From Muriicola jejuensis (GTDB taxonomy: Bacteria; Bacteroidota; Bacteroidia; Flavobacteriales; Flavobacteriaceae): a stretch of 64,000 bases of DNA. The notes under the pieces were generated by a model. The model was not told where the DNA came from, searched no databases, and saw nothing but the letters and a program-made list of their open reading frames with translations. Shown piece after piece: positions 1-7,773 of the stretch. Numbering within the stretch: the first letter of the stretch is position 1; each line of letters starts with the position of its first letter. The translations under genes were made by a program, and so were the position numbers. The stretch lies in contig NZ_JAABOP010000001.1 in the NCBI RefSeq assembly GCF_010671595.1, positions 1,364,001-1,428,000 on the forward strand. Direction: 5' to 3'.

Positions 1-2235
1 ATAGACCATATTCGAGATACCAATGATGCCTTAGCGGATTTGGGATTGGCGGAAAGCATCCATCAAGTAGTACAAGGTAATATCGATCGGGCTGCAGGAA
101 CCTTGGATACGTATAGTAAAGGGAATCATCCCCAGGTTCCAGATGTGATCCAAACCCCTCGTAGTGGAGTTAACCTAACTCATCGGGTAGGTATTCAGCT
201 TAACCCCAAAGCGGCGGCTGGAGCAGGAGCCTCACCACGGGCAAAAAGCGAACCGGCTATCAATGAGTATTTGACCACCATCTTGCCAAAACTAAAGAAT
301 ATAATCTGCAGCATCGATATTTCCAATCAAGACCTAGGGTTAAACGATACCCTTAAAGTAAAAATGGAGTCCTTGGGAATATCACCTATTGATCTGCTTT
401 ATATTGTTTCGGATGATTCCGAACAGGCGATGACCCTCTTGGATGATTTATTGGTGATGCACATTCTGGAAAATTATAATTCAGTAGGTAATGTCAAGCT
501 TCGCCCAGATACCAGCATAAAAATAAACTATTATATCCCGGTAAAAGACGCCGATGAGGAAGTTTCCGTCTTTGAACTCATGCCTCTGTTGCGACACCTG
601 CGCGCCCTTTTGCTTGGGTCCCGCCCACTTAGGCCTTCGGATGTGTCGCTGCCTAATGAAACATCAGAAAAAGTGGATAGTTCCCTTTCCTTGGATGTCA
701 ATCGCATCACTGGGGCGTACGCTGCTTTGAAAGCTATTCATAATCCTGATAACCCTAATCCAGCGGCAAATCCCCTGCTTAAATTAGAGATGGATCTACG
801 AACGCTACTGGATGCCGATCAATTAAATGCCATTGTCCCTGCAGCAGAGAACCTAGCCCAACAACTCCTGGGCTACTTAAACTTCTTAGCTATGTTTGGC
901 ATTCCACATGTCGGCATGGGCTTTATATATGGATGGAAGAAAGAGCAAATCCAGGCGCTACTGGGACTTGCACACCAAGCCAAAGATCGGTTTGCCGAAC
1001 GAGAAAAGGAGTACAATGTGCTGATAGAACAGATAGTGCCCGGGATGTCTCAGCAAGAGTTAATTCAAATTTTAGTCAAGGCTGAATTAAAGATCTCTAC
1101 AGTAGCAACGATTAATCCCAATCCTGCCACATTCAAAAATGACGTTACGGTGGTTCAAAAAGGAAAGTTCGATACGGCCAAACAAAAAATCTTAGATTTT
1201 ATAGCTGGCTATCATCAAACCGTTTTAGAAGCCTTAACGGTATTTAAGAATGATATCATAACCGACTACGATAAATTCGATCGTGAAATTCCAGAAACGG
1301 CTGAAGTACAAAAGGCATTTAAAATTCTAACACAGGATCTCTATACACGTGTTAGTCTAATCAGAAAAGAGCTTGATAAACGATATGCACGTTATGATGA
1401 GTTACTCATTAGCCATTCCAACCAGACCTCAATGACTGCGCAAGCAGAGTTAGTTCAAGAAATGGGTAAAACCCTCTTTAGTGAAGACTTTAAAATGATT
1501 CCTTCTTTTTCCCTGTTAACTCTTCACCAAGAGGAGTGGAGCAAGGCTATGGCACATCAAAATGAGCTGTTGGATTATTTGATCAATGTAGAAGGTAACC
1601 CACTGCCTGTGGATGACTGGATGTATGGAGTCTCGAAAGTTCGAGAAAAGATAGGTCATTTGGAGCAGACCATTTCACTGGCGGAAGCTTTTAGTGAAAT
1701 AAGTATAGAACTAACCCCGGCTCAGTTTCCATATGTTGAGCCATATGGTTGGCTCGCTATGGAATTTGGCCATGCGGATGCAGATAAACACAAGCAGATG
1801 CTACAAAATTATAAGGAACATGACCATTTGTTATATACTGCCTGCTATCATACACCTTATAACGCCAATGAAAAGCAATGTGGCATTCTGATCGATGAGT
1901 GGACAGAAGTAATTCCAACCGAAGAAGAAACCACGGGTACAGCTTTTCATTACGACAAGCCAAACTCCGAAGCACCACAAAACATTCTATTGGTCTGTTC
2001 CCCTCAGGTAGAAATAAATTGGCAATGGAATGATCTTTTGGATGCTTTAAATGAAACTTTGGACGAAGCTAAGCTGCGAGGAGTAGAGCCCGAACAAATA
2101 GATAAGACAGGCTATTCCTCTTTTTTGCCTGCCACACTTTCAGCTTTTACTACTATTCCGATCACTGCAATTGCCAATTATGCGACTAGTTCGTATGCGT
2201 ATATGAACCTTGTAACCCAGCAGAACAATGAGTGA
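1..2235 (+). CDS. Large uncharacterized protein, 5' end cut by the window edge
   Basis: The reading frame is open from base 1 without a stop, so this is the C-terminal 744 residues of a longer protein; the TTG at 40 is only an internal codon. I do not recognise a function. Near the visible N-terminus it has the segments LAESIHQVVQGNIDRAAGTLD and TPRSG..LTHRV. The first, with the TPRSG motif, reminds me of a conserved hypothetical family of large bacterial proteins, but that is recollection, not a search. No signal peptide, membrane segment or nucleotide-binding loop is visible. The middle part (about residues 310-480) is charged and probably helical. Its last 8 bases overlap the next gene (ATGAGTGA), which suggests translational coupling and a joint product or complex. 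Base composition looks more AT-rich than the genes after 5.2 kb, in keeping with an accessory locus that continues to the left. Confidence 0.75.
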   Translation: MDHIRDTNDALADLGLAESIHQVVQGNIDRAAGTLDTYSKGNHPQVPDVIQTPRSGVNLTHRVGIQLNPKAAAGAGASPRAKSEPAINEYLTTILPKLKNIICSIDISNQDLGLNDTLKVKMESLGISPIDLLYIVSDDSEQAMTLLDDLLVMHILENYNSVGNVKLRPDTSIKINYYIPVKDADEEVSVFELMPLLRHLRALLLGSRPLRPSDVSLPNETSEKVDSSLSLDVNRITGAYAALKAIHNPDNPNPAANPLLKLEMDLRTLLDADQLNAIVPAAENLAQQLLGYLNFLAMFGIPHVGMGFIYGWKKEQIQALLGLAHQAKDRFAEREKEYNVLIEQIVPGMSQQELIQILVKAELKISTVATINPNPATFKNDVTVVQKGKFDTAKQKILDFIAGYHQTVLEALTVFKNDIITDYDKFDREIPETAEVQKAFKILTQDLYTRVSLIRKELDKRYARYDELLISHSNQTSMTAQAELVQEMGKTLFSEDFKMIPSFSLLTLHQEEWSKAMAHQNELLDYLINVEGNPLPVDDWMYGVSKVREKIGHLEQTISLAEAFSEISIELTPAQFPYVEPYGWLAMEFGHADADKHKQMLQNYKEHDHLLYTACYHTPYNANEKQCGILIDEWTEVIPTEEETTGTAFHYDKPNSEAPQNILLVCSPQVEINWQWNDLLDALNETLDEAKLRGVEPEQIDKTGYSSFLPATLSAFTTIPITAIANYATSSYAYMNLVTQQNNE

Positions 2236-4078
2236 CACGAACCAAATAGCACAATTATGGATCCAGCCTTTGGAACTGAGTATTCCCACAATTACTATGT
2301 GGAATCGCATCGAAGGACGGCCACGTAAAGATGATTTTGATCGGGCCCTGAAAGCCGAGATCAGGGATCCACTCTGGATGCTCACCAAACAATGGCAAAT
2401 GGGTGAATTCAAGGGTGATGATGCCGGCTCGCCTATTTTGGCTAAAGTATTGATCGATAAACGTAAACTGGATAAGTATCAATTGGCAGATTTTAAGGCC
2501 CAGGCGTATCATAATAACATTCCCCTAGAAGGCCTGGTAGAACAAATGCCTATTCCATTCGAGATGGAAAATAAGATGGTATCCCTGGACTTACGTCTTA
2601 TGATAGGGCGCCATTGGCTAAAAATGATCAAAGCCGATGCGTTGTTGAGTAAAAAATACATTGCAGAATACCCTATTGTTGCCCCAGGCAATCCAAATGC
2701 TGAGGTGGATGATAAGATCCTTTCACATCCTGAGGTGTGGCAAAAGTTTGCAGCGGTAGAAAATCGAAAAATGGATGGATATACGTTTTATCTCTTCTTA
2801 AAAAAAGGGGGAACTCAATCGGATGGCTTTGATGACTCTGCGCTGATTGCTTCCCATGGCAAGGTATTTACAGATTGGTTCGATTCGTTTTTTATTCAAC
2901 CTGAAAAAGGTGAAGAACATGCATATCTACCCTCCCGTTTGGAATACCAATTCAAGGTTTCCACGACCGAGAATGGGAAAGACAAAGTGTATAAAGCCGA
3001 GGAGTATTATTCAGGGAAACTCGACTGGTTTAATTTATCGATTGATGAGAAGGACGTTATGGGAAACATCACGGTTCCGCCAAAAATTAAACATCAGATT
3101 CCTGAGCGTAATAAAAATGTATTTTCATTTATCCCGGCAAATATTGATTACGAAGGAATGCCTGATACTCGATGGTGGAAATTCGAAGATCGAAATACGT
3201 ATTTAGGAGATATTAAAACCGATACCACGGACATCTCTAAACTTCTTTTTATGGAGTTTACCTTACTATACGCCAATGACTGGTTTTTACTTCCGCAAGA
3301 GGTCACTGCAGGGAATATAATTAATTTAAAAGGACTAGCCGTCACCAACTGTTTTGGGGAACGCACCTGGATTGAACCAACCGGAAAAGGTAAAGATGAT
3401 GATTGGCATCGCTGGACAATGTTTACCATCGATAAAAAAGGAAAAGACCTAAAAGAGGCTGACTATAGTTTAGTAATGTTGCCTACGGTGGAAAAAATAC
3501 AGGAGGGTCCGGCTCTGGAGAAAATTGCCATTATTCGTGATGAATTGGCCAATATGGTTTGGGCAATAGAACTTGAAGTGCCTTTGGCCTCAGGTGAATC
3601 TAAAAAAGGAACGGAAGCAGCACGTGAACTGGTGAGTTTCTATGAGCGGTTATATAAAAATAAGGTAATCCCTCAAGCCGTAGGCGAAGTTGATGCTCAG
3701 ATACGTTATGAGGTTATGAACAGTGTCCCTGAGAACTGGATACCTTTTATTCCTGTCAAAGTTGAGGGAAGCAATCGCCAAATTCAGCTGCGTCGTGCTT
3801 CGATGCCTAGAATTATTCCAGGAATGGCCCCCACCCCACCTATAAAACCTAGGACTTCATTGCTGCGGTTTGGTTTGGATGGCAACAAAGCAGCGTATTA
3901 TATCCATGAAGAAGAAGTTCCCAGGGCAGGTATTCATGTGTTCAAAAACTATCAGCGGACCCGTTGGTATGGCGGAAAGGTTTTCAAATGGCTCGGTATT
4001 CGAAAAACCGTTGGACGCGGGGAAGGCAGCAGCGGACTGTCCTTTGATCGAATTTTAGCTAAAGAGGCCAAAAAGTAA
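2228..4078 (+). CDS. Conserved hypothetical protein with RDPLWMLTKQWQMGEF motif
   Basis: This 616-residue protein overlaps the preceding gene by 8 bases and is probably co-translated with it. No function is recognised. The clearest landmark is near residues 25-65: WNRIEGRPRKDDFDRAL, then RDPLWMLTKQWQMGEF and GDDAGSP. This looks like the signature of a conserved but unnamed family; I cannot assign it to a characterized system. The protein is rich in Trp and aromatic residues, has no signal peptide or membrane segment, and ends with a basic, glycine-containing stretch (WYGGKVFKWLGIRK). Gene order suggests it works together with the large upstream protein. The next gene is convergent and starts another module. 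Confidence 0.75.
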   Translation: MSDTNQIAQLWIQPLELSIPTITMWNRIEGRPRKDDFDRALKAEIRDPLWMLTKQWQMGEFKGDDAGSPILAKVLIDKRKLDKYQLADFKAQAYHNNIPLEGLVEQMPIPFEMENKMVSLDLRLMIGRHWLKMIKADALLSKKYIAEYPIVAPGNPNAEVDDKILSHPEVWQKFAAVENRKMDGYTFYLFLKKGGTQSDGFDDSALIASHGKVFTDWFDSFFIQPEKGEEHAYLPSRLEYQFKVSTTENGKDKVYKAEEYYSGKLDWFNLSIDEKDVMGNITVPPKIKHQIPERNKNVFSFIPANIDYEGMPDTRWWKFEDRNTYLGDIKTDTTDISKLLFMEFTLLYANDWFLLPQEVTAGNIINLKGLAVTNCFGERTWIEPTGKGKDDDWHRWTMFTIDKKGKDLKEADYSLVMLPTVEKIQEGPALEKIAIIRDELANMVWAIELEVPLASGESKKGTEAARELVSFYERLYKNKVIPQAVGEVDAQIRYEVMNSVPENWIPFIPVKVEGSNRQIQLRRASMPRIIPGMAPTPPIKPRTSLLRFGLDGNKAAYYIHEEEVPRAGIHVFKNYQRTRWYGGKVFKWLGIRKTVGRGEGSSGLSFDRILAKEAKK

Positions 4079-4094
4079 CTATATCCATACCCAG

Positions 4095-4388
4095 TTATTT
4101 GCGTTGCCTGTGGGTTAATTCAAGTATGGAATTTAAGATTTCAGACCTCTTATAAAATACACGATTTCCAATACCATTTGAAGGCAAGACTCCCTTTTTA
4201 GACCATTGCCAAAGGGTAGTTAGTGAAATTTTCAGAAACTCTGCGGTTTCTTCCCGAGTTAAAAGTTCTACCGGTTCTTTCGGTTGAAAATGCTCCTTAA
4301 TTTTCTTAAGCTCTTCCTCTAATGCCGATAGCTTTTTTAGTATAATCTCCGTTGCTCTTGGGAGATCTTCAAATTTTAAATGTCCCAT
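4095..4388 (-). CDS. Helix-turn-helix (excisionase/MerR-like) DNA-binding protein
   Basis: A 97-residue protein. Residues 10-35 form a charged coiled coil (ATEIILKKLSALEEELKKIK). Residues about 42-85 form an HTH_17/excisionase-type domain: LLTREETAEFLKISLTTLWQW, then a wing-like KGVLPSNGIGNRVFYKRSEI. Such proteins bind DNA and are common in integrative elements of Bacteroidota as excisionase-like or regulatory factors. It lies next to a decayed gene of the kind found on mobile elements (4517-4693), which supports a mobile-element origin, although no integrase is visible in the window. It converges on the preceding large gene with only 16 bases between the stops. Confidence 0.8.
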   Translation of the reverse strand: MGHLKFEDLPRATEIILKKLSALEEELKKIKEHFQPKEPVELLTREETAEFLKISLTTLWQWSKKGVLPSNGIGNRVFYKRSEILNSILELTHRQRK

Positions 4389-4516
4389 ATTGATTCTTTT
4401 TCGATTTACATGCTTTTTGAAAGCTCATGTGTCTGATAATTACCAAAAACAACCCTCCCTATGGTGGCGATGGGGGGATGGTCCCCCCGGGTCCTTTAAT
4501 TTAAAACTTAATCATC

Positions 4517-4693
4517 ATGGTAACCGTAAAAGATTACAAACAAAGAGAATCCAAGGAGGGAAAGGAATTTTATATTTTAGTACTATAGGGCAACGTAGTT
4601 CCAGTGAAGAGCAAAGAAACCGGGAGGACTTACTTTACAGCCAAAACCTGTACAGTGAGCACCACCTTTTATGAAGAAACCTGCAAGGAATGA
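4517..4693 (+). pseudogene. Remnant of a small mobile-element-type protein gene, interrupted by TAG
   Basis: Reading from ATG at 4517 gives MVTVKDYKQRESKEGKEFY and four more residues. An in-frame TAG follows at 4586-4588, after which the same frame continues as GNVVPVKSKETGRTYFTAK and further to TGA at 4691. The residues on both sides of the TAG read as one continuous protein (tyrosine-ETGR-YFTAK-type core). This pattern resembles a short conserved protein often seen on Bacteroidota mobile elements, so I read it as a pseudogene with a nonsense mutation and probably a lost C-terminus. A stop-codon readthrough gene is possible but less likely. Functional assignment is unknown. Confidence 0.6.
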
Positions 4694-4909
4694 ACCCATA
4701 TGTAAAACTTGTTTTTGTAAGGCAGTGGACAAAAAATGAACCGGAGCCCACCAGGGCTGTGTGGGTTGCTACCTGCCTGCGGCAGTCAGTTTGCAGGAGC
4801 GGTTCTTATCTGGTTTGCGCGTTCGTCCTATAGACATAAGTGGCCTTGAGAGACCGTCTACTTTATTCTTAGTTGAAAAGAGTATCTTAGAGAGGATCAA
4901 ATCAACTAC
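4694..4909. other. Non-coding spacer in the accessory region
   Basis: No convincing gene is seen between the decayed gene and the DUF2188 gene. It contains a GC-rich palindrome-like stretch (CCTGCCTGCGGCAG, near 4772) that resembles the CCTGCCGACAGGCAGG palindrome in the tandem repeat at 7116-7465. A TATCTTAG box at 4883-4890 could be the -7 element of the DUF2188 gene, without a clear upstream TTG at the usual distance. Confidence 0.4.
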
Positions 4910-5200
4910 ATGACCAAAACCACTAATTCCCGGTCCTGGATAGATATTTTAAGAGAACTTGTCGAACTCTTCTTTAAAAGCAGTCGTCAAACCCAGCGAG
5001 GCCGCACCTGGCACCAGCATGTAGTGCCATATGAAGAAGGCTGGGCCGTAAGGCGGGAAGGAAATACACGCATCACCTCCAAACACAGACTTCAGGAGAC
5101 CGCTATCAGAAAGGCAAAACGGCTGGCCAGAAAACACAAGGCGGATGTGATCATCCACAGACAGGATGGAGGTATTCGAGATCGTATCAATTACGATTAG
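4910..5200 (+). CDS. DUF2188 domain-containing protein
   Basis: A 96-residue basic protein. Residues about 38-95 match the DUF2188 pattern: HQHVVPYEEGWAVRREGN, then S..HRLQETAIRKAKRLAR and a C-terminal DVIIHRQDGGIRDRI. DUF2188 proteins are small, stand-alone and of unknown function. The N-terminal 35 residues (WIDILRELVELFFK) are an extension ahead of the core and may form an amphipathic helix. The gene has the strand orientation of the decayed gene upstream and a possible TATCTTAG promoter box at 4883. It converges with the lipoprotein gene that follows. Confidence 0.8.
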   Translation: MTKTTNSRSWIDILRELVELFFKSSRQTQRGRTWHQHVVPYEEGWAVRREGNTRITSKHRLQETAIRKAKRLARKHKADVIIHRQDGGIRDRINYD

Positions 5201-5269
5201 CAAACACTATGTGAAGAGAGCTAAAATACTTTCGAAATTGATTAACAGGAGGTTACAAGGGATAATTGC

Positions 5270-5659
5270 TCACAGCTTCACCCTGCTGATCTCCACCCCA
5301 TCAGGACGTGAGATCCCGGCCTCCCTTTCTGCAGTGATAAAGATCTCCGTTCCTATAAAGGAGGTGACGGTTTCCAATTCGGAGTCTTCCCCATTTTCGT
5401 TGTACAAAGCCCCGATATTCTTGATGCCGTTCTCTTCACTGACCAGCCAGACCACATAGGCGGTAGCACCCCTGCTTACCCGGTCAGGGCTCGCAAGGTA
5501 CTTGGCCTTGACCGTGATCTGGTTGTTGTCGTTGTTGTCCGTTTTTTGTTTTACGGTGATCTCTGCTGCCGGAGCCACCTGAGACACAGGGAAGGTTTTG
5601 GTGGTACTGCAGGCAGTGAACAGGAATAAGAGAAAGATCCCCAGGGATTTAATTTTCAT
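5270..5659 (-). CDS. Small lipoprotein, function unknown
   Basis: A 129-residue protein with a lipoprotein signal: basic start MKIKSLG, hydrophobic stretch, lipobox FTAC with Cys at about residue 17. After cleavage the protein should be anchored to a membrane. The mature part (ITVKAKYLASPDRVSRGATAY, VVWLVSEENG.KNIGALY) looks like a compact beta-sandwich and contains no catalytic motif I know. It reads in the same direction as the secreted protein gene that follows on the minus strand upstream of it (5723-6118), with a 63-base gap, but co-transcription is uncertain. Confidence 0.7.
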   Translation of the reverse strand: MKIKSLGIFLLFLFTACSTTKTFPVSQVAPAAEITVKQKTDNNDNNQITVKAKYLASPDRVSRGATAYVVWLVSEENGIKNIGALYNENGEDSELETVTSFIGTEIFITAEREAGISRPDGVEISRVKL

Positions 5660-5722
5660 GGAAGTGTATTTTGATTTGATGAATATTTTTCCTCCTAGAA
5701 AATAGTTATTTTTTCTGAATTA

Positions 5723-6118
5723 TCATTTCCTGACCCCAGTCCAGGGTTGGACAAACTCCCTGCCCGGACAATAGGAAACTCCGTAGAGTTTCCCATCCTT
5801 CAGGTAACCGGAATGGTAATAATCAAAAGAACGGTCTTTTGTGCTGAAGGCAAAGTAAAGCTGATCCCAGTTGGGGTTGATCCGGGCTCCTTCCAGCGGA
5901 CTTCCATAGAAAAAACCTTGAAAGGTATTGCCTGACACTTGTGTGACCTCGAATTCCTGTGTATAGGGCTCGGCGTCCGGAGACGGCCGTAGATCGATCA
6001 CCCAAACCCCTTCCAGGGTGTTCAATGAGACCGAATCATTTCCTTCCGTAGGTTGGATCGATGAGGTCAGTATCACGAATAGAAGTAACAGAGATAAGGA
6101 ACGCATGGCGATAGTCAT
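5723..6118 (-). CDS. Small secreted protein, function unknown
   Basis: A 131-residue protein with an N-terminal signal sequence (RSLSLLLLFVILTSS) and no lipobox Cys, so it is probably periplasmic or exported. The mature part starts with LNTLEGVWVIDLRPSPDAEP, has a lipocalin-like GxW near its start, and is rich in aromatic residues (FQGFFYGSPLEG, YFAFSTKDRSFDYYHSGYL). The pattern fits a small beta-barrel or lipocalin-like fold, but this is inference. A second ATG four codons later (6106) gives a slightly shorter signal peptide and is equally possible. Confidence 0.65.
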   Translation of the reverse strand: MTIAMRSLSLLLLFVILTSSIQPTEGNDSVSLNTLEGVWVIDLRPSPDAEPYTQEFEVTQVSGNTFQGFFYGSPLEGARINPNWDQLYFAFSTKDRSFDYYHSGYLKDGKLYGVSYCPGREFVQPWTGVRK

Positions 6119-6243
6119 ATTCAGTTTTGCGTAAGATAAGAAAGATTACTGCAGCCCGGGATTTGCATCCCCTTTTTTAGGGTTTGAAAGTTAACAGAGA
6201 AGCAACTTTTTCCCGTTTTATCATCTTTGTACAAATAGAAGCT

Positions 6244-6657
6244 ATGTCACGACTACTTTTCATTCCAGTATTATTTTTGATTTCCTGCGGCTCTTCCAAT
6301 GACCCTATGGAGGCAGAAGCCTGGCAATTGTACAGTATCTATAGCTATATGACCCAGACGGAACAGGAGGCTTCAGAGTTGAATTATACAGAGCGGATTG
6401 AATTTGATTCGGACGGCCTCTTCCTGAAATCCCAAACCCGGGGTGGGGAGACGACTGTTGTAGAAGGTCGCTGGACGGCGGCCGAACAGGATGGCAGGAC
6501 GGGTTTCCTGGTCACCTATGACGAAGACAATGCATTTATCCGCAATTGCTTTGCAGAACCGCAGGAATTCTTTTTCCGCGCTCAGGAATTCCTCATCCAA
6601 AGTGATTTCATCCCCTGCGACGGACCAGAGTACCGTTATGTACGGGTGAGTGAATAG
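6244..6657 (+). CDS. Small lipoprotein (lipocalin-like), function unknown
   Basis: The frame is open from 6184, but the start at 6244 (MSRLLFIPVLFLISC) gives a proper lipoprotein signal with lipobox FLISC at residue 15; the upstream extension would bury it. The mature protein of about 120 residues has WQLYSIYSYMTQ, then FDSDGLFLKSQTRGG and EGRWTAAEQDGR, a layout typical of lipocalin-like domains in Bacteroidota lipoproteins, with GRW as the second strand motif. Two late Cys residues (NCFAEP, PCDGPEY) may form a disulfide. It stands alone on the plus strand. Confidence 0.7.
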   Translation: MSRLLFIPVLFLISCGSSNDPMEAEAWQLYSIYSYMTQTEQEASELNYTERIEFDSDGLFLKSQTRGGETTVVEGRWTAAEQDGRTGFLVTYDEDNAFIRNCFAEPQEFFFRAQEFLIQSDFIPCDGPEYRYVRVSE

Positions 6658-6715
6658 GCTGAAATACTATTTCAATCTGGGAATTTATCTTAGCTATTTT
6701 CAAGCTGAATTATAT

Positions 6716-6751
6716 AATTCTCCCCTCCCGGGAGGGGATTAAGGGGTGGGT
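6716..6751 (+). repeat. Left arm of an inverted repeat flanking the DUF559 gene
   Basis: The sequence CTCCCCTCCCGGGAGGGGATT followed by AAGGGGTGGGT is itself palindromic (CTCCCGGGAG) and is nearly the reverse complement of the block at 7116-7150. It lies just upstream of the GTG start of the DUF559 nuclease gene. Together the arms bound the gene like terminal repeats of a small mobile or repeat-associated cassette. Confidence 0.7.
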
Positions 6752-6757
6752 CGTACT

Positions 6758-7159
6758 GTGAGAAAGATTATTCCTTATCATGCTCATCTCATCGCCTTGG
6801 CAAAAAACCTGCGTAATAAAATGACCTTTGGGGAAATTGCACTCTGGCGGGAGATCAAGGGTAAAAAGCTCGGAGTGAGGTTTAGCAGACAAATATCAAT
6901 TGACAGATATATTGTCGATTTCTATTGCAAAGATCTCAGGCTCGCAATCGAGGTGGATGGTTCCGTCCATTTTTGGCCGGAGAAAGAGGTGAGAGACAGA
7001 ATTCGTCAAAGACGACTTGAAGCTCTTGGTGTACGTATTCTTAGATTCAGTGATACAGACGTTAAAAATAACCTTAGATGGGTTGTTGGTGAGATAGAAA
7101 GGGAGATACAAATGACCCACCCCCGGCCCCTCCCAGGAGGGGAGGGGGCACAAGATTAA
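6758..7159 (+). CDS. DUF559 family endonuclease-like protein inside inverted repeats
   Basis: About 133 residues from GTG 6758 (V/M-RKIIPYHAHLIALAKNLR); a GTG at 6746 would add four residues encoded inside the left repeat. It shows the DUF559/Vsr-like nuclease pattern: MTFGEIALWREIKGKKLGVRF, IDRYIVDFYCKDLRLAIEVDG with D and ExD metal-binding candidates, then RRLEALGVRILRFSDTDV. DUF559 proteins are predicted PD-(D/E)XK or Vsr-related DNA endonucleases. The last residues (THPRPLPGGEGAQD) are encoded by the right repeat arm, so the repeat supplies the C-terminus and stop. This suggests that gene and repeats move or evolve as one unit. Confidence 0.8.
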   Translation: MRKIIPYHAHLIALAKNLRNKMTFGEIALWREIKGKKLGVRFSRQISIDRYIVDFYCKDLRLAIEVDGSVHFWPEKEVRDRIRQRRLEALGVRILRFSDTDVKNNLRWVVGEIEREIQMTHPRPLPGGEGAQD

Positions 7160-7500
7160 ACCAACTACCTACCCGAATCACCCCGGCCTCTCCCAAGAGG
7201 GGATAATCTCGGAATCTGGGCTTTGGCCCCGATAGTTATAGAGATTGGAACTTGCCTGCCGACAGGCAGGTTTACTGCTTAGCAGTTGAACCCACCCCCG
7301 GCCCCTCCCAGGAGGGGAGGGGGCACAAGATTAAACCAACTACCTACCCGAATCACCCCGGCCTCTCCCAAGAGGGGATAATCTCGGAATCTGGGCTTTG
7401 GCCCCGATAGTTATAGAGATTGGAACTTGCCTGCCGACAGGCAGGTTTACTGCGTAGCAGTTGAACCCACCCCCGGCTCCTCCCGGGAGGGGAGAAAGTG
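7116..7500 (+). repeat. Tandem repeat, 175-bp period, two full copies plus a partial
   Basis: Units start with CCCACCCCCGG at 7116, 7291 and 7466. The first two are identical except for one base near the end (TGCTTAGCAG versus TGCGTAGCAG). The third keeps only about the first 35 bases and then diverges. Each unit holds the GC-rich palindromic arm (CCCCTCCCAGGAGGGG), a degenerate second arm (CCTCTCCCAAGAGGGG) and a palindrome CCTGCCGACAGGCAGG. The first arm is the right inverted repeat of the DUF559 cassette. The near identity points to a recent duplication. Nothing in it looks coding. Confidence 0.9.
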
Positions 7501-7558
7501 CGTGATTAGACTAACTGCTTGTCTGGCCCAAATGGGCTCTTTCTGGAGGAATGGAACT

Positions 7559-7590
7559 AAAAAAGCCCCCACACAGATGCAGGGGCCTTT
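7559..7590 (-). terminator. Rho-independent terminator of the 42-residue protein gene
   Basis: On the minus strand the sequence reads GGCCCCTGCATCTGTGTGGG, then GGC and a run of six T. The GC stem and T-run lie 23 bases after the stop codon of the small gene at 7613-7741. Confidence 0.75.
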
Positions 7591-7612
7591 TGCTATGATG
7601 AAAATTTTCATT

Positions 7613-7741
7613 TTATCCAAACAGGCTATAGAGGCCGATCAGAAAACCCAGGGCAATCAATAAAAGGATCACTTCCAGGCTGAAATTAAGAGCGGTTAAA
7701 ATCCGATTCAGGATAGGGTGTTTTTCAGTCTTTGTTTCCAT
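7613..7741 (-). CDS. 42-residue single-pass membrane protein
   Basis: ATG at 7741 opens a 42-codon frame starting METKTEKHPILNRILTALNF, followed by a hydrophobic helix of about 20 residues (EVILLLIALGFLIGLYSLFG) that runs to the stop. It has no recognisable family. Support for a real gene comes from its surroundings: a rho-independent terminator 23 bases after the stop, a TATCTTAA -7-like box at 7774-7781, and three direct repeats with exact 21-bp spacing upstream (7790-7841). It is probably a small inner-membrane protein with a cytoplasmic basic N-terminus. Its regulation suggests a conditional role, which is inference. Confidence 0.65.
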   Translation of the reverse strand: METKTEKHPILNRILTALNFSLEVILLLIALGFLIGLYSLFG

Positions 7742-7773
7742 AGCGGTGGGGTTTTAGAGTTCATATTCTCTCT

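Noticed and set aside
1-4078. Phage tail or contractile-injection genes
   Set aside because: No tail, sheath or baseplate motif is visible; the idea came only from size and position.
4390-4674. Plus-strand open frame of 94 codons
   Set aside because: It overlaps the decayed gene read in another frame, lacks any domain and has an unusual composition.
7116-7500. CRISPR or IS element
   Set aside because: The units are 175-bp near-identical tandem copies; no transposase frame is present beyond the DUF559 gene.
7427-7663. Plus-strand frame in the tandem repeats
   Set aside because: It runs through repeat DNA, a terminator and the antisense of the 42-residue gene.
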